Origin: Sulfurisoma sp963709555 | GTDB taxonomy: Bacteria; Pseudomonadota; Gammaproteobacteria; Burkholderiales; Rhodocyclaceae | Assembly (NCBI GenBank): GCA_963709555.1 | Contig: CAVPWR010000005.1 | Span: forward strand, 186,001 to 250,000 | Direction of reading: 5' to 3' | Length of the DNA stretch: 64,000 nucleotides | Shown: positions 1-9,946 of the stretch, piece by piece | Position numbering within the stretch: position 1 is the first letter of the stretch | Layout of the letters: each line of letters begins with the position of its first letter | Position numbers and translations under genes: made by a program | Notes under the pieces: model-generated | What the model saw: the letters and a program-made list of their open reading frames with translations, nothing else | The model's database searches: none | Told to the model about the DNA's origin: nothing

Positions 1-441
1 CCGTGAACGAAGCGCATCATCTCGGCATCGATTGTAGGTCCAGCCCAGGCGACCGTAGATGTCCCATTGCTGATGAACCGGGATCGTACCCTTGACGGCC
101 AGGCCCCAAGCGTCGTTGTTGATCTTGACTTCGCCGATCTGCCCGCACGCGGAGTTGTATTTACTTTTGCGGCTCTCCTAGATCGGTGTAGAAACCCTCC
201 AGCGCCCAGTTCTGGTCGAAGTTGTAGCCGAGCAGCAGCTTCCACGCCGTATCGTTGATCGTCCTTGGTTACGTGACTGATCGCCAACGATAGGATTGAA
301 GTCGGTCCGAGTTAAAATCGGTCCTGGAACTGGCCAAGGTGACCACCGACATACCAGCCGGCATCGGCCCTGTTTGGCCTGGGCGAAAGCGAAAGAACTG
401 AGGCAGGCCAGCGCGACGGCAGCTGCAATCTTGGTTTTCAT
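1..441 (-). pseudogene. Outer-membrane beta-barrel protein (OmpA/OmpW-like), broken and running off the window edge
   Basis: The minus strand starts at 441 with a clear signal peptide (MKTKIAAAVALACLSSFAFA, followed by a Gln-Ala cleavage region). Barrel-like segments follow, but in different frames: DAGWYVGGHLGQ, then WKLLLGYNFDQNWALEGFYT, then AWGLAVKGTIPVHQQWDIYG. The last resembles the strand-turn-strand repeats of small OmpA-type barrels. At least four frame changes are needed within about 440 bases, and the 3' end lies outside the window. The gene is divergent from gmk. It is either a decayed gene or a stretch of poor sequence; several other genes here also need single-base removals, so sequence error is a serious possibility. 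The family call rests on short patches and is moderate. Confidence 0.55.
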
Positions 442-565
442 GGTGGTACCCCCGTGTAGAGTTGTTGATAATATGCAGCGAGTCTAGGATGGCTGATAGC
501 AAACGTTAACCTGAGTCGAACATGAAGTTTATGCTCCAACCCATTGAAGTTGCGGAGAAGCAACA

Positions 566-1177
566 ATGACACCGGGTAGCCTTTTCATCGTTACCGCGCC
601 TTCCGGCGCCGGCAAGACCACGCTGGTCAAGCTGCTGCTCGACCATGACAGCAACGTGCGCCAGTCCGTTTCCTACACCACGCGGGCGCCGCGCGCCGGC
701 GAAGTGGACGGCGTCGCCTACCATTTCATCGACGTCAAGGTCTTCGTCGCCATGCGCGACCGCGGCGAGTTCCTCGAGTGGGCCGAGGTGCATGGCAATT
801 TCTACGGCACCTCGCGGGTCTGGCTCGAGGAACAGATGCGTTCGGGCCATGACATGCTGGTGGAGATCGACTGGCAGGGTGCGCAGCAGGTGCGCGAGCG
901 CTTCCACGACGCCATCGGCATTTTCGTGATGCCGCCGTCGATGGCCGAGCTGGAGAACCGCTTGAGGAAGCGCGGGCTCGACAGCGAGGAAGTGATCCAG
1001 CGCCGCGTGGCTGCCGCACTGGGCGAAATGCGTCACGTCGGCGAGTTCGATTTTGTTATAATCAACAATGACTTGCAGTTTGCCCTCGGCGAGTTGCGCG
1101 CCGCCGTGTTGGCGTCGCGCCTGCGCTTCGCCCGACAGAAGGCGCGCCACCCCGAGATGTTCCGTTTTCTTGATTGA
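566..1177 (+). CDS. gmk: Guanylate kinase
   Basis: A cytoplasmic enzyme that phosphorylates GMP to GDP with ATP, in guanine nucleotide synthesis. The 203-residue protein has the P-loop SGAGKTT at about residues 13-19. It also has the GMP-binding stretch SYTTRAPRAGEVDGVAYHF and the lid and base motifs VEIDWQGAQQV and IFVMPPS. The length is normal for bacteria. ATG 566 precedes the P-loop by about a dozen residues, as in the family. It lies directly upstream of rpoZ and spoT, the common proteobacterial order, which links GTP supply to (p)ppGpp metabolism. It looks intact. Confidence 0.97.
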   Translation: MTPGSLFIVTAPSGAGKTTLVKLLLDHDSNVRQSVSYTTRAPRAGEVDGVAYHFIDVKVFVAMRDRGEFLEWAEVHGNFYGTSRVWLEEQMRSGHDMLVEIDWQGAQQVRERFHDAIGIFVMPPSMAELENRLRKRGLDSEEVIQRRVAAALGEMRHVGEFDFVIINNDLQFALGELRAAVLASRLRFARQKARHPEMFRFLD

Positions 1178-1197
1178 TTTTCCGGATTGGATGAACC

Positions 1198-1404
1198 ATG
1201 GCCCGCATAACCGTCGATGACTGCCTCAAACGTATCCCGAACCGCTTCGACCTGACGCTGGTCGCCGCCCGCCGCGCCCGCCAGATCGCCATGGGCAGCA
1301 CGCCGATGGTCGAGGCCGACCGCGACAAGCCCACCGTCATTGCCCTGCGCGAGCTGGCCGCCGGCAAGGTGGGCATGGAAATCCTCAACCGCGGCCTGGC
1401 CTGA
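1198..1404 (+). CDS. rpoZ: RNA polymerase omega subunit
   Basis: A 68-residue protein with the omega hallmarks: MARITVDDCLKRIPNRFDLT at the N-terminus, then the helix with AARRARQI and the KPTVIALRELAAGKVG motif. Omega helps assemble the polymerase core and forms part of the ppGpp site that connects to SpoT, encoded next. It starts 20 bases after gmk, so the two are probably co-transcribed. It is complete. Confidence 0.97.
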   Translation: MARITVDDCLKRIPNRFDLTLVAARRARQIAMGSTPMVEADRDKPTVIALRELAAGKVGMEILNRGLA

Positions 1405-1432
1405 CCGGCCATGTAGCGCTGGGGACGACACC

Positions 1433-3635
1433 ATGGCGGCCGTCATCCCCTCTTCCGCTCTGCCCGTCGAAGCGCTGCCGATAATCCCCGACGACATGCA
1501 TCCTCCCGTCGACCTGGCGGAGGATCTTGATCGCTTTCGTACCAAGCTCGCCACCTACCTCAAGGAAGAGGATCTCGAGCGCGTCTGCGCGGCCTACCAG
1601 TATTCGTCAGATGCCCACCGCGGCCAGTTCCGCGTCAGCGGCGAGCCCTACGTTTCACATCCGCTGGCCGTGGCCGAGACGCTGGCCGGCTGGCACCTCG
1701 ACCCCCAGGCGCTCTCGGCCGCGCTGCTGCACGACGTGGTCGAGGACACCTCGATAACCAACGCCGACATCGCCGAGCGCTTCGGCAAGACCACGGCCGA
1801 ACTGGTCGACGGCGTCTCCAAGCTCGACCGTCTCGAGCACCAGTCCTACGAGGAAGCGCAGGCCGAGAACTATCGCAAGATGCTGCTGGCGATGGCGCGC
1901 GACGTGCGCGTCATTCTCATCAAGCTGGCCGATCGCCTGCACAACATGCGCACGCTCGATGCCGTGCGGCCGGACAAGCGTCGCCGCATCGCGCGCGAGA
2001 CGCTGGAGATCTACGCTCCAATCGCCAACCGCCTCGGCCTCAATCCGCTCTGCCGCGAATTGCAGGAGCTGGCATTTCGCCACATGTATCCGATTCGCTA
2101 CCAGGTGCTGGCCAAGGCGGTGAAGGCGGCGCGCGGCAATCGGCGCGAGGTGGTGGGAAAGATTCTTCATGCCATCGAGAAGCGCCTGCCGGAGTGCGGC
2201 ATCGAGGCGCAGGTGCAGGGCCGCGAGAAGAACCTCTACAGCATCTACCGCAAGATGCGCGACAAGCATCTGTCATTTTCGCAGGTGCTCGACATCTACG
2301 GCTTCCGCATCATCGTCAAGGACGTGTCGAGCTGCTACCTGGTGCTGGGCGCGCTGCACGGGCTCTACCAGCCGATACCGGGCAAGTTCAAGGACTACAT
2401 CGCCATCCCCAAGGCCAACGACTACCAGTCGCTGCATACGGCCCTGATCGGACCCTACGGCACGCCGGTGGAGGTGCAGATCCGCACCACCGAGATGCAC
2501 CATGTCGCCCAGGCCGGCGTGGCCTCGCACTGGCTCTACAAGGACACGCAGTCGCTGCCCGAGCTGCAGCGCAAGACGCACAAGTGGCTGCAGTCGTTGC
2601 TCGACCTGCAGTCGGCATCGAACGACACCGCCGAATTCCTCGAACACGTCAAGTTCGACCTGTTCCCCAGCGACGTCTATGTCTTCACTCCGCGCGGCAA
2701 GATCCTTCCGCTGCCGCGCGGCGCCACGCCGGTGGACTTCGCCTACGCCGTGCACAGCGACGTCGGCAACTGCTGCGTCGCCTGCCAGATCAACTTCGAG
2801 TCGATGCCGTTGCGCACCGAACTGCGCAACGGCGATCGCGTCGAGATCGTCACCGCGCCGCACGCGCGGCCCAATCCGGCGTGGCTCGGCTACGTGCGCA
2901 CCGGCAAGGCGCGCGCCGAGATCCGCCGTTTCCTCAAGACCCAGCAGATCGAGGAGTCGGCTGCGCTGGGCGAGCGGCTGCTGGCACAGGCGCTGCGCGG
3001 GCTGGGGCTGGAGCCGACGGCCATCGGCGTGCTCGACTGGGAGCGCTTCGTACGCAATCGCGGCGGCGGCTCGCGGCAGGAAGTATTGACCGACATCGGA
3101 CTGGGCAAGCGCCTGCCGGCGATCGTGGCGCGGCGGCTGATCGAAGGGCGGACCATCGGCGCCGGACCCGGCGACGAGTCGCGGCGCAGCGCCATCCTGA
3201 TCCACGGTACCGAGGGCGTGGCGGTGCAACTGGCCGGCTGCTGCCGGCCGATTCCGGGCGACCCCATCGTCGGCGTGATCCGCAAGGGACAGGGACTGGT
3301 CGTGCATACCCACGACTGCCCGACCATCGCCAGGCAACGCGGCGACTGGGTCGATGTCGAACTGGGAACCGGGCATCGGCCGCAACTTCGAGGTGGCCAT
3401 CCTGGTCTTCGTCGCCAACCAGCGCGGCGTGCTGGCCAAGCTGGCGGCAGCCATCGCCGAGGAACAGTCGAACATCGTCAATGTCTCGATGGACCACGAC
3501 GACGGTGCGACCACCACGCTCAATTTCACCCTGCAGGTATCCGATCGCCAGCATTTGGCGCGTATCCTGCGAAACCTGCGGCGCGTACCGGAAGTCGTCC
3601 GCATCGCCCGCCTCAAAGACAAAGCCAAGAATTGA
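1433..3635 (+). CDS. spoT: Bifunctional (p)ppGpp synthetase/hydrolase SpoT (frameshift near 3362)
   Basis: The enzyme makes and degrades the stringent alarmone (p)ppGpp. ATG 1433 is chosen because it follows rpoZ closely and leads straight into family sequence. Visible domains are an HD hydrolase with an intact HDVVED motif near residue 100, a synthetase domain with GREKNLYSIYRKM and YGFRIIVKD, a TGS domain (VYVFTPRGKILPLPRGATP) and a C-terminal ACT domain ending VRIARLKDKAKN. The intact HD motif argues for SpoT rather than a hydrolase-dead RelA. The reading frame breaks just before the ACT domain: after GDWVDVE, removing one base (the C near 3362) restores WEPGIGRNFEVAILVFVANQ. I read this as one gene with an inserted base. 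Confidence 0.9.
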
Positions 3636-3655
3636 ACTGCCAAGGAGCGAAATGC

Positions 3656-3853
3656 ATGGGACTCGATCGAAGCTATGAATCCGACCACACCAAATGGATG
3701 CGCGAGTGGCTCGCCCAGCACCCGCAGGAGCTGGGCGAACAGAGAAACGGACGGGCGCTGTGGTGGGACAAGCCCGCCCAGTCACCCGAGGCGCTCCGTC
3801 GCGTTGCCGAGACGCAGGTGCCGCAGAAGCCCTACTACTACGACGCCAACTGA
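3656..3853 (+). CDS. DUF3460 family protein
   Basis: A 65-residue protein. The core YESDHTKWMREWLAQHP followed by GRALWWDK and VPQKPYYYD matches my memory of DUF3460, a small family of unknown function typical of Betaproteobacteria. ATG 3656 is preceded by AAGGAG at a proper distance. It sits 20 bases after spoT. No signal peptide or membrane segment is visible. The function is unknown; its presence mainly supports a betaproteobacterial origin. Confidence 0.85.
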   Translation: MGLDRSYESDHTKWMREWLAQHPQELGEQRNGRALWWDKPAQSPEALRRVAETQVPQKPYYYDAN

Positions 3854-3861
3854 GCGGTGCG

Positions 3862-3883
3862 CGGCGGGCAAAGTTGCCCGCCG
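3862..3883 (+). terminator. Hairpin after the gmk-rpoZ-spoT-DUF3460 unit
   Basis: A 10-bp perfect stem (CGGCGGGCAA and TTGCCCGCCG) with a 2-base loop starts nine bases after the DUF3460 stop. The downstream T-richness is weak (ATGTCTTT), so termination is likely but not certain. Confidence 0.55.
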
Positions 3884-3933
3884 ATGGCGCGCCTATGTCT
3901 TTAGTTGAGTAGCCCGCTCAACATTTCGGTTTG

Positions 3934-3947
3934 TTCACTCGCATCAA
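3934..3947 (+). promoter_or_regulatory. Candidate FNR/ANR box upstream of napD
   Basis: TTCACTCGCATCAA matches 8 of 10 defined positions of the FNR palindrome TTGAT-N4-ATCAA, with a perfect right half. It lies about 75 bases before the napD start, a suitable place for oxygen-responsive activation of nitrate reductase. This is a consensus match by eye only. Confidence 0.4.
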
Positions 3948-4017
3948 TTAGTTGCATCCCCCGATTCTCTAGGATGATCCGATCCCTGATTGCAACAGGG
4001 AAGAGGAGCATCCTGCC

Positions 4018-4276
4018 GTGAACATTTCCAGTGCGATTGTCCATGCCCAGCCCGGCCACGCCGAGGTCGTGCGGCGTGCGCTCGCGGCCATCGCCGGCGT
4101 CGAGATCCACGCGGTCTCAGACGAAGGCAAGCTGATCATCACCATCGAAAGCCCGGGGGACCGGGAAACCGCCGACACCTTCGAGGCCATCAGCCAGATG
4201 GACCATGTGATGTTCAACCTCCATGGTCTTCCACCAGACCGAAGACGAACCCGAAACCGAAATCCAGCTGGCCTGA
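4018..4276 (+). CDS. napD: NapD, nitrate reductase maturation chaperone (frameshift near 4213)
   Basis: NapD is a small cytoplasmic chaperone that binds the Tat signal peptide of NapA until cofactor loading is done. The GTG start at 4018 follows AGAGGAGCATC. The sequence NISSAIVHAQPGHAEVVRRA and then IHAVSDEGKLIITIES shows the ferredoxin-like fold typical of NapD. Near 4213 the frame breaks. Removing one base gives VMSTSMVFHQTEDEPE and a stop at 4276, the expected C-terminus and length of about 85 residues. Without the correction the frame runs to 4317 as unrelated arginine-rich sequence. It is the first gene of the nap operon, 51 bases before napA. Confidence 0.85.
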
Positions 4277-4327
4277 GGCTCGCCTCACCAACAGCGGGCA
4301 TGCCGCAACTACATTAGGAGAATCCAA

Positions 4328-6881
4328 ATGAAACTGACGCGTCGTGAATTCATCAAGTCGAATGCAGTTGCGGCGGCAGCGGGCGTCGCCGGCATGTCCG
4401 TTCCCGGTGCGCAGGCGCTGGCGCAGGGCGCCGCCGACGGCGTCCGCTGGGACAAGGGCGTCTGCCGCTACTGCGGCACCGGCTGCGGCGTGCTGGTCGG
4501 CACCAAGGACGGCCGCGTGGTCGCGACCCAGGGCGACCCCGACGCGCCGGTGAACAAGGGCCTCAACTGCATCAAGGGCTATTTCCTGTCGAAGATCATG
4601 TACGGCAAGGATCGCCTGACCACGCCGCTGCTGCGCATGAAGGGCGGCAAGTACGACAAGGAAGGCGAATTCAAGCCCGTCACCTGGAAGCAGGCCTTCG
4701 ACATCATGGAAGAGAAGGTCAAGGCCATCTACAAGGAAAAGGGCGTCGCCCAGGGGCCGCGCCACATCGGCATGTTCGGCTCCGGCCAGTGGACGGTATG
4801 GGAGGGCTATGCCGCCGCCAAGCTGATGAAGGTCGGCTTCCGCACCAACAACATCGACCCCAACGCACGCCACTGCATGGCCTCGGCCGTGGCCGGCTTC
4901 ATGCGCACCTTCGGCATCGACGAGCCGATGGGCTGCTATGACGACGCCGAGCACGCCGACGTTTTCGCGCTGTGGGGTTCGAACATGGCCGAGATGCACC
5001 CGATCCTGTGGTCGCGCATCACCGACCGCCGGCTCACCGCCAAGCACGTCAAGATCCACGTGCTGTCGACCTTCACCCATCGTTCCTGCGAACTGGCCGA
5101 CGCCGAACTGATCTTCAAGCCGCAATCCGACCTGGCGATCCTCAACTACATCTGCAACTACATCATCCAGACCGGCGCGGTGAACAAGGACTTCGTGAAC
5201 AAGCACGTCAAGTTCGCCAAGGGCGTCACCGACATCGGCTACGGCCTGCGGCCGAACCATCCGCTCGAGAAGGTCGCCATGAACAACGGCTATCCGGGCG
5301 AGGACGGCAAGCCCAAGGGCAACCCGAACAACTCGGCGCCGATCACCTTCGACGAGTTCGCCGCCTTCGTCTCCGAGTACACCCTCGACAAGGCGCACGA
5401 GATTTCCGGCGTGCCCAAGGACAAGCTCGAGGCGCTGGCCAAGGCCTATGCCGACCCGAAGACCAAGGTCGTCAGCTACTGGACCATGGGCTTCAACCAG
5501 CACACGCGCGGCACCTGGGTCAATAACATGATCTACAACGTGCACCTGCTGGTGGGCAAGATCTCCGAGCCGGGCAACGGCCCGTTCTCGCTGACCGGCC
5601 AGCCTTCGGCCTGCGGCACGGCGCGCGAGGTGGGCACTTTCGCCCACCGCCTGCCGGCCGACATGGTGGTGATGAATCCCAAGCACCGCGAGTTCTCCGA
5701 GAAGATCTGGCAGCTGCCCGAGGGCACGATTCCCGACTGGATCGGCCTGCACGCCGTGGCGCAGAGCCGCGCGCTCAAGGACGGCATCCTCAACTTCTAC
5801 TGGACCACGACCACCAACAACATGCAGGCGGGGCCGAACATCAACGGCGAGATCTGGCCGGGCTTCCGCAATCCGAAGAATTTCGTCGTGGTCTCTGACG
5901 TCTACCCGACGGTCACCGCGTTGGCGGCCGACCTGATCCTGCCCTCGGCGATGTGGATGGAGAAGGAAGGCATGTTCGGCAACGCCGAGCGGCGCGGCCA
6001 GTTGTGGCGCCAGCAGGTCAAGGCATCGGGCGAGTCCAAGTCCGACCTGTGGCAGTACATCGAGTTTTCCAAGCGCTTCAAGGTCGAGGACGTCTGGCCG
6101 GCCGAGCTGATCGCCAAGAAACCCGAGTTCAAGGGCAAGACCCTCTACGACGTGCTCTACGCCAATGGCGAGGTCAACAAGTTCGCGCTCGGCGACACCG
6201 CCAAGGTCAATGCCCACGCCTGGAATGGCTACACCAACGACGAGTCGCAGCACGTCGGCTACTACCTGCAGAAGGGCCTGTTCGAGGAATACGCCAAGTT
6301 CGGTCGCGGCCATGCCCACGACCTCGCCGACTTCGACGTCTATCACAAGGCGCGCGGCCTGCGCTGGCCGGTGGTCGACGGCAAGGAGACGCTGTGGCGC
6401 TTCCGCGAAGGCTACGACCCCTACGTGCCGAAGGGCGAGGGCGTGCGTTTCTACGGCTATCCCGACGGCAAGGCCGATCATCTTCGCGCTGCCCTACCAG
6501 CCGGCGGCCGAGATGCCCGACAACGAGTTCGACCTGTGGCTATGCACCGGCCGCGTGCTCGAGCACTGGCACACCGGCACCATGACGCGGCGCGTGCCCG
6601 AGCTCTATCGCTCGATGCCCGACGCCTGGATCTACATGCATCCGGAGGACGCCAAGAAGCGCGGCCTGCAGCGCGGCGACACCGTCAAGGTGGCGACGCG
6701 GCGCGGCGAGATATCCACCAAGGTCGAGACGCGGGGCCGCAACAAGCCGCCGCTGGGCCTGGTATTCGTGCCCTTCTTCGACGAGCACCGCCTGGTCAAC
6801 AAGCTGACTTTGGACGCGACCTGCCCGATCTCGAAAGAGACCGACTTCAAGAAGTGCGCGTGCAAGGTGACCAAGGCCTGA
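4328..6881 (+). CDS. napA: Periplasmic nitrate reductase catalytic subunit NapA (frameshift near 6476)
   Basis: The molybdenum bis-MGD enzyme that reduces nitrate to nitrite in the periplasm. The N-terminus has a Tat signal (TRREFIKSN, then an alanine-rich hydrophobic stretch to AQA). Next comes the [4Fe-4S] motif CRYCGTGCGVLVG and the presumed Mo-ligand cysteine in NARHCMASAVAGFMRTFG. Further molybdopterin motifs (GFNQHTRGTWVNN, LTGQPSACGTAREVG) are intact. At about 6476 the frame breaks; dropping one G restores the C-terminal domain IIFALPYQPAAEMPDNEFDL through to the stop at 6881. The corrected length, about 850 residues, suits NapA. AGGAG precedes ATG 4328. Confidence 0.95.
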
Positions 6882-6954
6882 CGCGGCCATAGGGATCAGG
6901 GGATAACGCGGCGGACGGTGGGAGGCCGTTCGCCGGCGGATATCGGAATGGATC

Positions 6955-7878
6955 ATGGACAGCTCGAAAAAGTCGGCGCTGGCGGCACGCCGCCAGTTCC
7001 TCCTCGATTCAGCCCGCATGGCGGGGGGTGTCGGCATGCTCGGCCTCGGCGTCGGGCTTTACGCCAAGCAGGCCAAGGCGCTGCCGCCGGCGGCCATCCG
7101 TCCGCCGGGCGCCGGTACCGAGCAGGATTTCCTCGGCGCCTGCATCCGCTGCGGCATGTGCGTGCGCGACTGCCCCTACAACATCCTCTTCCTCGCCAAG
7201 CCCGAGCAGCCTATCGCCACGGGCACGCCCTACTTCGTCTCTCGTACCGGTCCCTGCGAGATGTGCGAGGACATTCCCTGCGTCAAGGCCTGCCCGACCG
7301 GGGCGCTCGACCACAAGCTAACGGATATCGCCAAATCGCGCATGGGCCTGGCGGTGCTGATCGACAAGGAAACCTGCCTCAACTTCCTCGGCCTGCGCTG
7401 CGACGTCTGCTACCGCGTCTGCCCGCTGCTCGACAAGGCCATCACGCTGGAACTGCGCCACAACGAGCGCACCGGCAAGCACACCATCTTCGAGCCGGTG
7501 GTGCATTCGGACCAATGCACGGGCTGCGGCAAGTGCGAGAAGGGCTGCGTGCTGGAAGTTGCCGCGATCAAGGTCTACCCGGTCAAGCTGGCCAAGGGCG
7601 AGTTGGGCCAGCACTACCGCATCGGCTGGGAGGAAAAGCAGAAGGCCGGCGGCAGCCTGGTGGCGCCGGAAGTCGAACACCAGTACAACATGCCCGAGGG
7701 CATGCGTTACGAACATGGCAAGGGCCTGTCGTCCGGGTCGGCGCCGACTCCGGGCGCGGGCGTGGACAGCCTCCAGGTGCCCAACCCGGGCAGGTACGCC
7801 GCGCCGGCAGGCAACATCCCGCAGAACATCCCGGGCGGCGGCTTGAGCAGCCGCATGACCGACGACGCGCCGAGGTGA
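6955..7878 (+). CDS. napG: NapG, ferredoxin-type quinol dehydrogenase subunit
   Basis: A 307-residue periplasmic iron-sulfur protein that, with NapH, passes electrons from quinol towards NapC/NapB. A twin-arginine signal is visible (ARRQFLLDS, hydrophobic stretch, then AKA). Four [4Fe-4S] motifs follow, such as CIRCGMCVRDCPYN, CEMCEDIPCVKACPTGAL, CDVCYRVCPLL and CTGCGKCEKGCVLE. The tail after about residue 245 is proline- and glycine-rich and looks unstructured. The first codons contain a copy of the window's interspersed repeat motif. It starts 73 bases after napA and is followed at 4 bases by napH. Confidence 0.93.
   Translation: MDSSKKSALAARRQFLLDSARMAGGVGMLGLGVGLYAKQAKALPPAAIRPPGAGTEQDFLGACIRCGMCVRDCPYNILFLAKPEQPIATGTPYFVSRTGPCEMCEDIPCVKACPTGALDHKLTDIAKSRMGLAVLIDKETCLNFLGLRCDVCYRVCPLLDKAITLELRHNERTGKHTIFEPVVHSDQCTGCGKCEKGCVLEVAAIKVYPVKLAKGELGQHYRIGWEEKQKAGGSLVAPEVEHQYNMPEGMRYEHGKGLSSGSAPTPGAGVDSLQVPNPGRYAAPAGNIPQNIPGGGLSSRMTDDAPR
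6969..6990 (+). repeat. Interspersed motif copy in the napG start region
   Basis: The sequence AAAGTCGGCGCTGGCG followed by GC and ACGC matches the window-wide consensus exactly over the core. It encodes KSALAAR in the signal peptide of NapG. Confidence 0.7.
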
Positions 7879-7882
7879 TGCC

Positions 7883-8802
7883 ATGAGCGAAAACATGCAC
7901 ACCAAGTCTTTGCACACCAAGCGCTGGGGCCAGGAAGCCGTCGAGGCCAAGGGCTGGTGGCTGGCCCACAAATGGCTGGTGCTGCGCCGCGCCTCGCAAC
8001 TCGGCATCCTCGCCGCCTTCCTCGCCGGGCCGTGGTTCGGCCTCTGGATCGTCAAGGGCAACCTCAACTACAGCCTCACGCTCAACACCCTGCCGCTGGC
8101 CGACCCCTTCATCCTGCTGCAGTCGCTGGTGACCGGCCACGTGCCGGAGAAGCTGGCGATCATCGGTGTCGCCATCGTCGTCGGCTTCTACCTGCTGGTC
8201 GGCGGCCGCGTCTATTGCTCGTGGGTCTGCCCGGTCAACCTGGTCACCGACGCCGCCGACTGGCTGCGCGATCGCCTCGGCATCAAGGGCGGCGCCCACG
8301 TCTCGCGCCACGCCCGCTATTGGATCCTCGCGCTGACGCTGCTGCTCGCCGGCATCACCGGCACGCTGGCGTGGGAACTGGTCAATCCGGTGTCGATGCT
8401 GCATCGCGGACTGATATTCGGCATCGGCGCCGCCTGGATGGTGGTGCTGGCGGTGTTCGTCCTCGACCTCTTCGTCATGCACCGCGGCTGGTGCGGCCAT
8501 CTCTGCCCGGTCGGCGCCTGCCTACGGCCTGATCGGCAAGGTCAGCCCGCTGCGCGTTGTCGGCGACCAAGCGCGAGGCCTGCAACGACTGCATGGACTG
8601 CTTCGCCGTCTGCCCCGAGCCGCTGGTGATCAAGGCGCCGCTCAAGGATGGGGCCAAGGGCGTCGGCCCGGTAATCCTCGCGTCCGAATGCACCAACTGC
8701 GGACGCTGCATCGATGTGTGTTCGAAGGATGTTTTCAGTTTCGGCAGCCGTTTCAACAACGCAGCAAGCATGGCCGGTGTCGCGCAGGCGACGCCGAAAT
8801 GA
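7883..8802 (+). CDS. napH: NapH, membrane quinol dehydrogenase subunit (frameshifts near 8521 and 8562)
   Basis: NapH is a polytopic membrane protein with ferredoxin domains; it oxidises quinol and works with NapG. Four hydrophobic segments are visible. The paired motifs CSWVCPVN and GHLCPVGA, as in NapH/CcoG relatives, and two C-terminal [4Fe-4S] motifs (CNDCMDCFAVCPEPL and CTNCGRCIDVCSKDV) are present. Two breaks split the gene. Removing a base near 8521 gives YGLIGKVSPLRVV, and removing another near 8562 gives ATKREACNDCMDCF. Both are single-base excesses within 42 bases. I treat it as one intact gene ending at 8802. Confidence 0.9.
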
Positions 8803-8825
8803 TCAACTCAAGTGGGGAGCGCATC

Positions 8826-9305
8826 ATGAACAACACCGTCAAGACCACCGTGGCCGCCATGGTCACAATAGCCGCCGCACTTTTCGCCGCGATTCCCGGC
8901 ATCGCCTCGGCGCAGGTCAACTCGCTGCGCGGCGTCCAGGCCGACGCCGTCGACAAGGCGCCGCAGGACCTGCAGTACCAGGGCAAGAAACCGGGCCGGC
9001 AGCAGCCCATCGCGCGTACCTTCAAGGACCAGCCGCCGCTGGTGCCACATGCGCTGAACAACTTCGACGAGATCACCCTCGAGGAAAATCAGTGCATGAG
9101 CTGCCACAGTGCCGAGAAGTACAAGGAGAAGAACGCGCCCAAGCTCGGCGACAGCCACATGAGCCTGGTCGACATCCCCGGCGGCGGCATGAAGAAAGAA
9201 ATGAACATGACCCGCTGGCAGTGCAACAGCTGCCACGTGGGCCAGGTCGATGCCAAGCCGCTGGTGGATAACACCTTCAAGGGTGATATCGTCGCCAAGC
9301 CGTAG
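8826..9305 (+). CDS. napB: NapB, dihaem cytochrome c subunit of nitrate reductase
   Basis: The small periplasmic electron donor to NapA. The 159-residue protein has a signal peptide (to IASAQ) and two haem c sites, CMSCH and CNSCH. It also has the family sequence PPLVPHALNNFDEITLEENQ. ATG 8826 is chosen because AGTGGGGAGC precedes it and it begins the signal peptide. It is 24 bases after napH and is the last plus-strand nap gene. Its haems would be attached by the Ccm system encoded nearby. Confidence 0.95.
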   Translation: MNNTVKTTVAAMVTIAAALFAAIPGIASAQVNSLRGVQADAVDKAPQDLQYQGKKPGRQQPIARTFKDQPPLVPHALNNFDEITLEENQCMSCHSAEKYKEKNAPKLGDSHMSLVDIPGGGMKKEMNMTRWQCNSCHVGQVDAKPLVDNTFKGDIVAKP

Positions 9306-9310
9306 AGTCG

Positions 9311-9332
9311 AAAGTCGGCGCTGGCGATACGG
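9311..9332 (+). repeat. Interspersed motif copy between napB and napF
   Basis: AAAGTCGGCGCTGGCG plus AT and ACGG lies five bases after the napB stop. This is one of the few copies outside genes, so codon usage cannot explain its sequence. Confidence 0.75.
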
Positions 9333-9362
9333 CACCGGCGGCTGTTCTGCTCCCCCTGGGCT

Positions 9363-9401
9363 CCGCGTCGCGTCAGCGACGGCGGGGCCCTTGCCGTTTT
9401 C
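9363..9401 (+). terminator. Probable terminator after napB
   Basis: A CGTCGC / GCGACG stem with loop GTCA (9366-9381) is extended by three pairs past a bulge and followed by GCCGTTTTCT. It separates the convergent napB and napF genes. Confidence 0.5.
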
Positions 9402-9877
9402 TAGACACGGCTCATCGTGATCGCCCGCGCTGGACAGGGCGCGACGCAGCCGCCGCAACCGGTGCAGCGCGACGGTTCCACTTCCGGCAGGGCACTGCCG
9501 CCGAGTTGCGGGCGGAAGCGGATCGCCGCCACCGCGCATACATCGCCGCAAGTGCGGCACATCACGCCCCGTTGCGCGAGACACGTTTTTCCGATGACCG
9601 GCAGCAGCCGCCATGGCGGCTGATTCTCGCTCCGCTTCAGCGCGCCGGCCTTGCAGGCGACCACGCAATCGCCGCAGAAGGTGCATTCGCCCTTGCCGAA
9701 CTCGACGCGCGGATAGCCGCCATCCTCGACGAGGATGCCTTGCGGGCAGGCGCGGACGCAGTCACCGCAGCGGGTGCAGGCGGCGAGGAAAGCCTCTTCG
9801 GCCAGCGCCCAGGGCGGGCGCAGCGGCAGGTGGCGTGGCGAAAAGCGTCCGCGCAGGAACTGGCGGCGTGAAGTCAT
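9401..9877 (-). CDS. napF: NapF, cytoplasmic [4Fe-4S] protein
   Basis: A 158-residue protein with an arginine-rich start (MTSRRQFLRGRFSP) and three or more ferredoxin motifs: CTRCGDCVRACPQGI, CTFCGDCVVACKAGAL, CRTCGDVCAV and CTGCGGCVAPCPARAI. NapF is thought to help activate NapA or to transfer electrons on the cytoplasmic side. Here it is on the minus strand, convergent with napDAGHB and downstream of napC, separated from it by a strong hairpin. It may therefore have its own promoter. Confidence 0.9.
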   Translation of the reverse strand: MTSRRQFLRGRFSPRHLPLRPPWALAEEAFLAACTRCGDCVRACPQGILVEDGGYPRVEFGKGECTFCGDCVVACKAGALKRSENQPPWRLLPVIGKTCLAQRGVMCRTCGDVCAVAAIRFRPQLGGSALPEVEPSRCTGCGGCVAPCPARAITMSRV

Positions 9878-9896
9878 GATGAGCGGAGCAAACGAA

Positions 9897-9921
9897 AAGG
9901 GCGGACCGCAGTCCGCCCTTT
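9897..9921 (-). terminator. Strong terminator after napC
   Basis: An 8-bp perfect stem, GGGCGGAC / GTCCGCCC (9899-9906 with 9911-9918), has loop CGCA and is flanked by AAAA and TTT. On the minus strand it reads as a hairpin followed by TTTT, downstream of napC and upstream of napF; it could act in both directions. Confidence 0.75.
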
Positions 9922-9946
9922 CAGCTTAGCGCAAATTGCGCTTCGC

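Noticed and set aside
3340..3400. Programmed ribosomal frameshifting in spoT
   Set aside because: No slippery heptamer is visible, and the same kind of single-base excess occurs in many unrelated genes, so a sequence fault is simpler.
4214..6481. A 755-residue open frame antisense to napA
   Set aside because: Same cause; the sense strand encodes an unmistakable NapA with all cofactor motifs.
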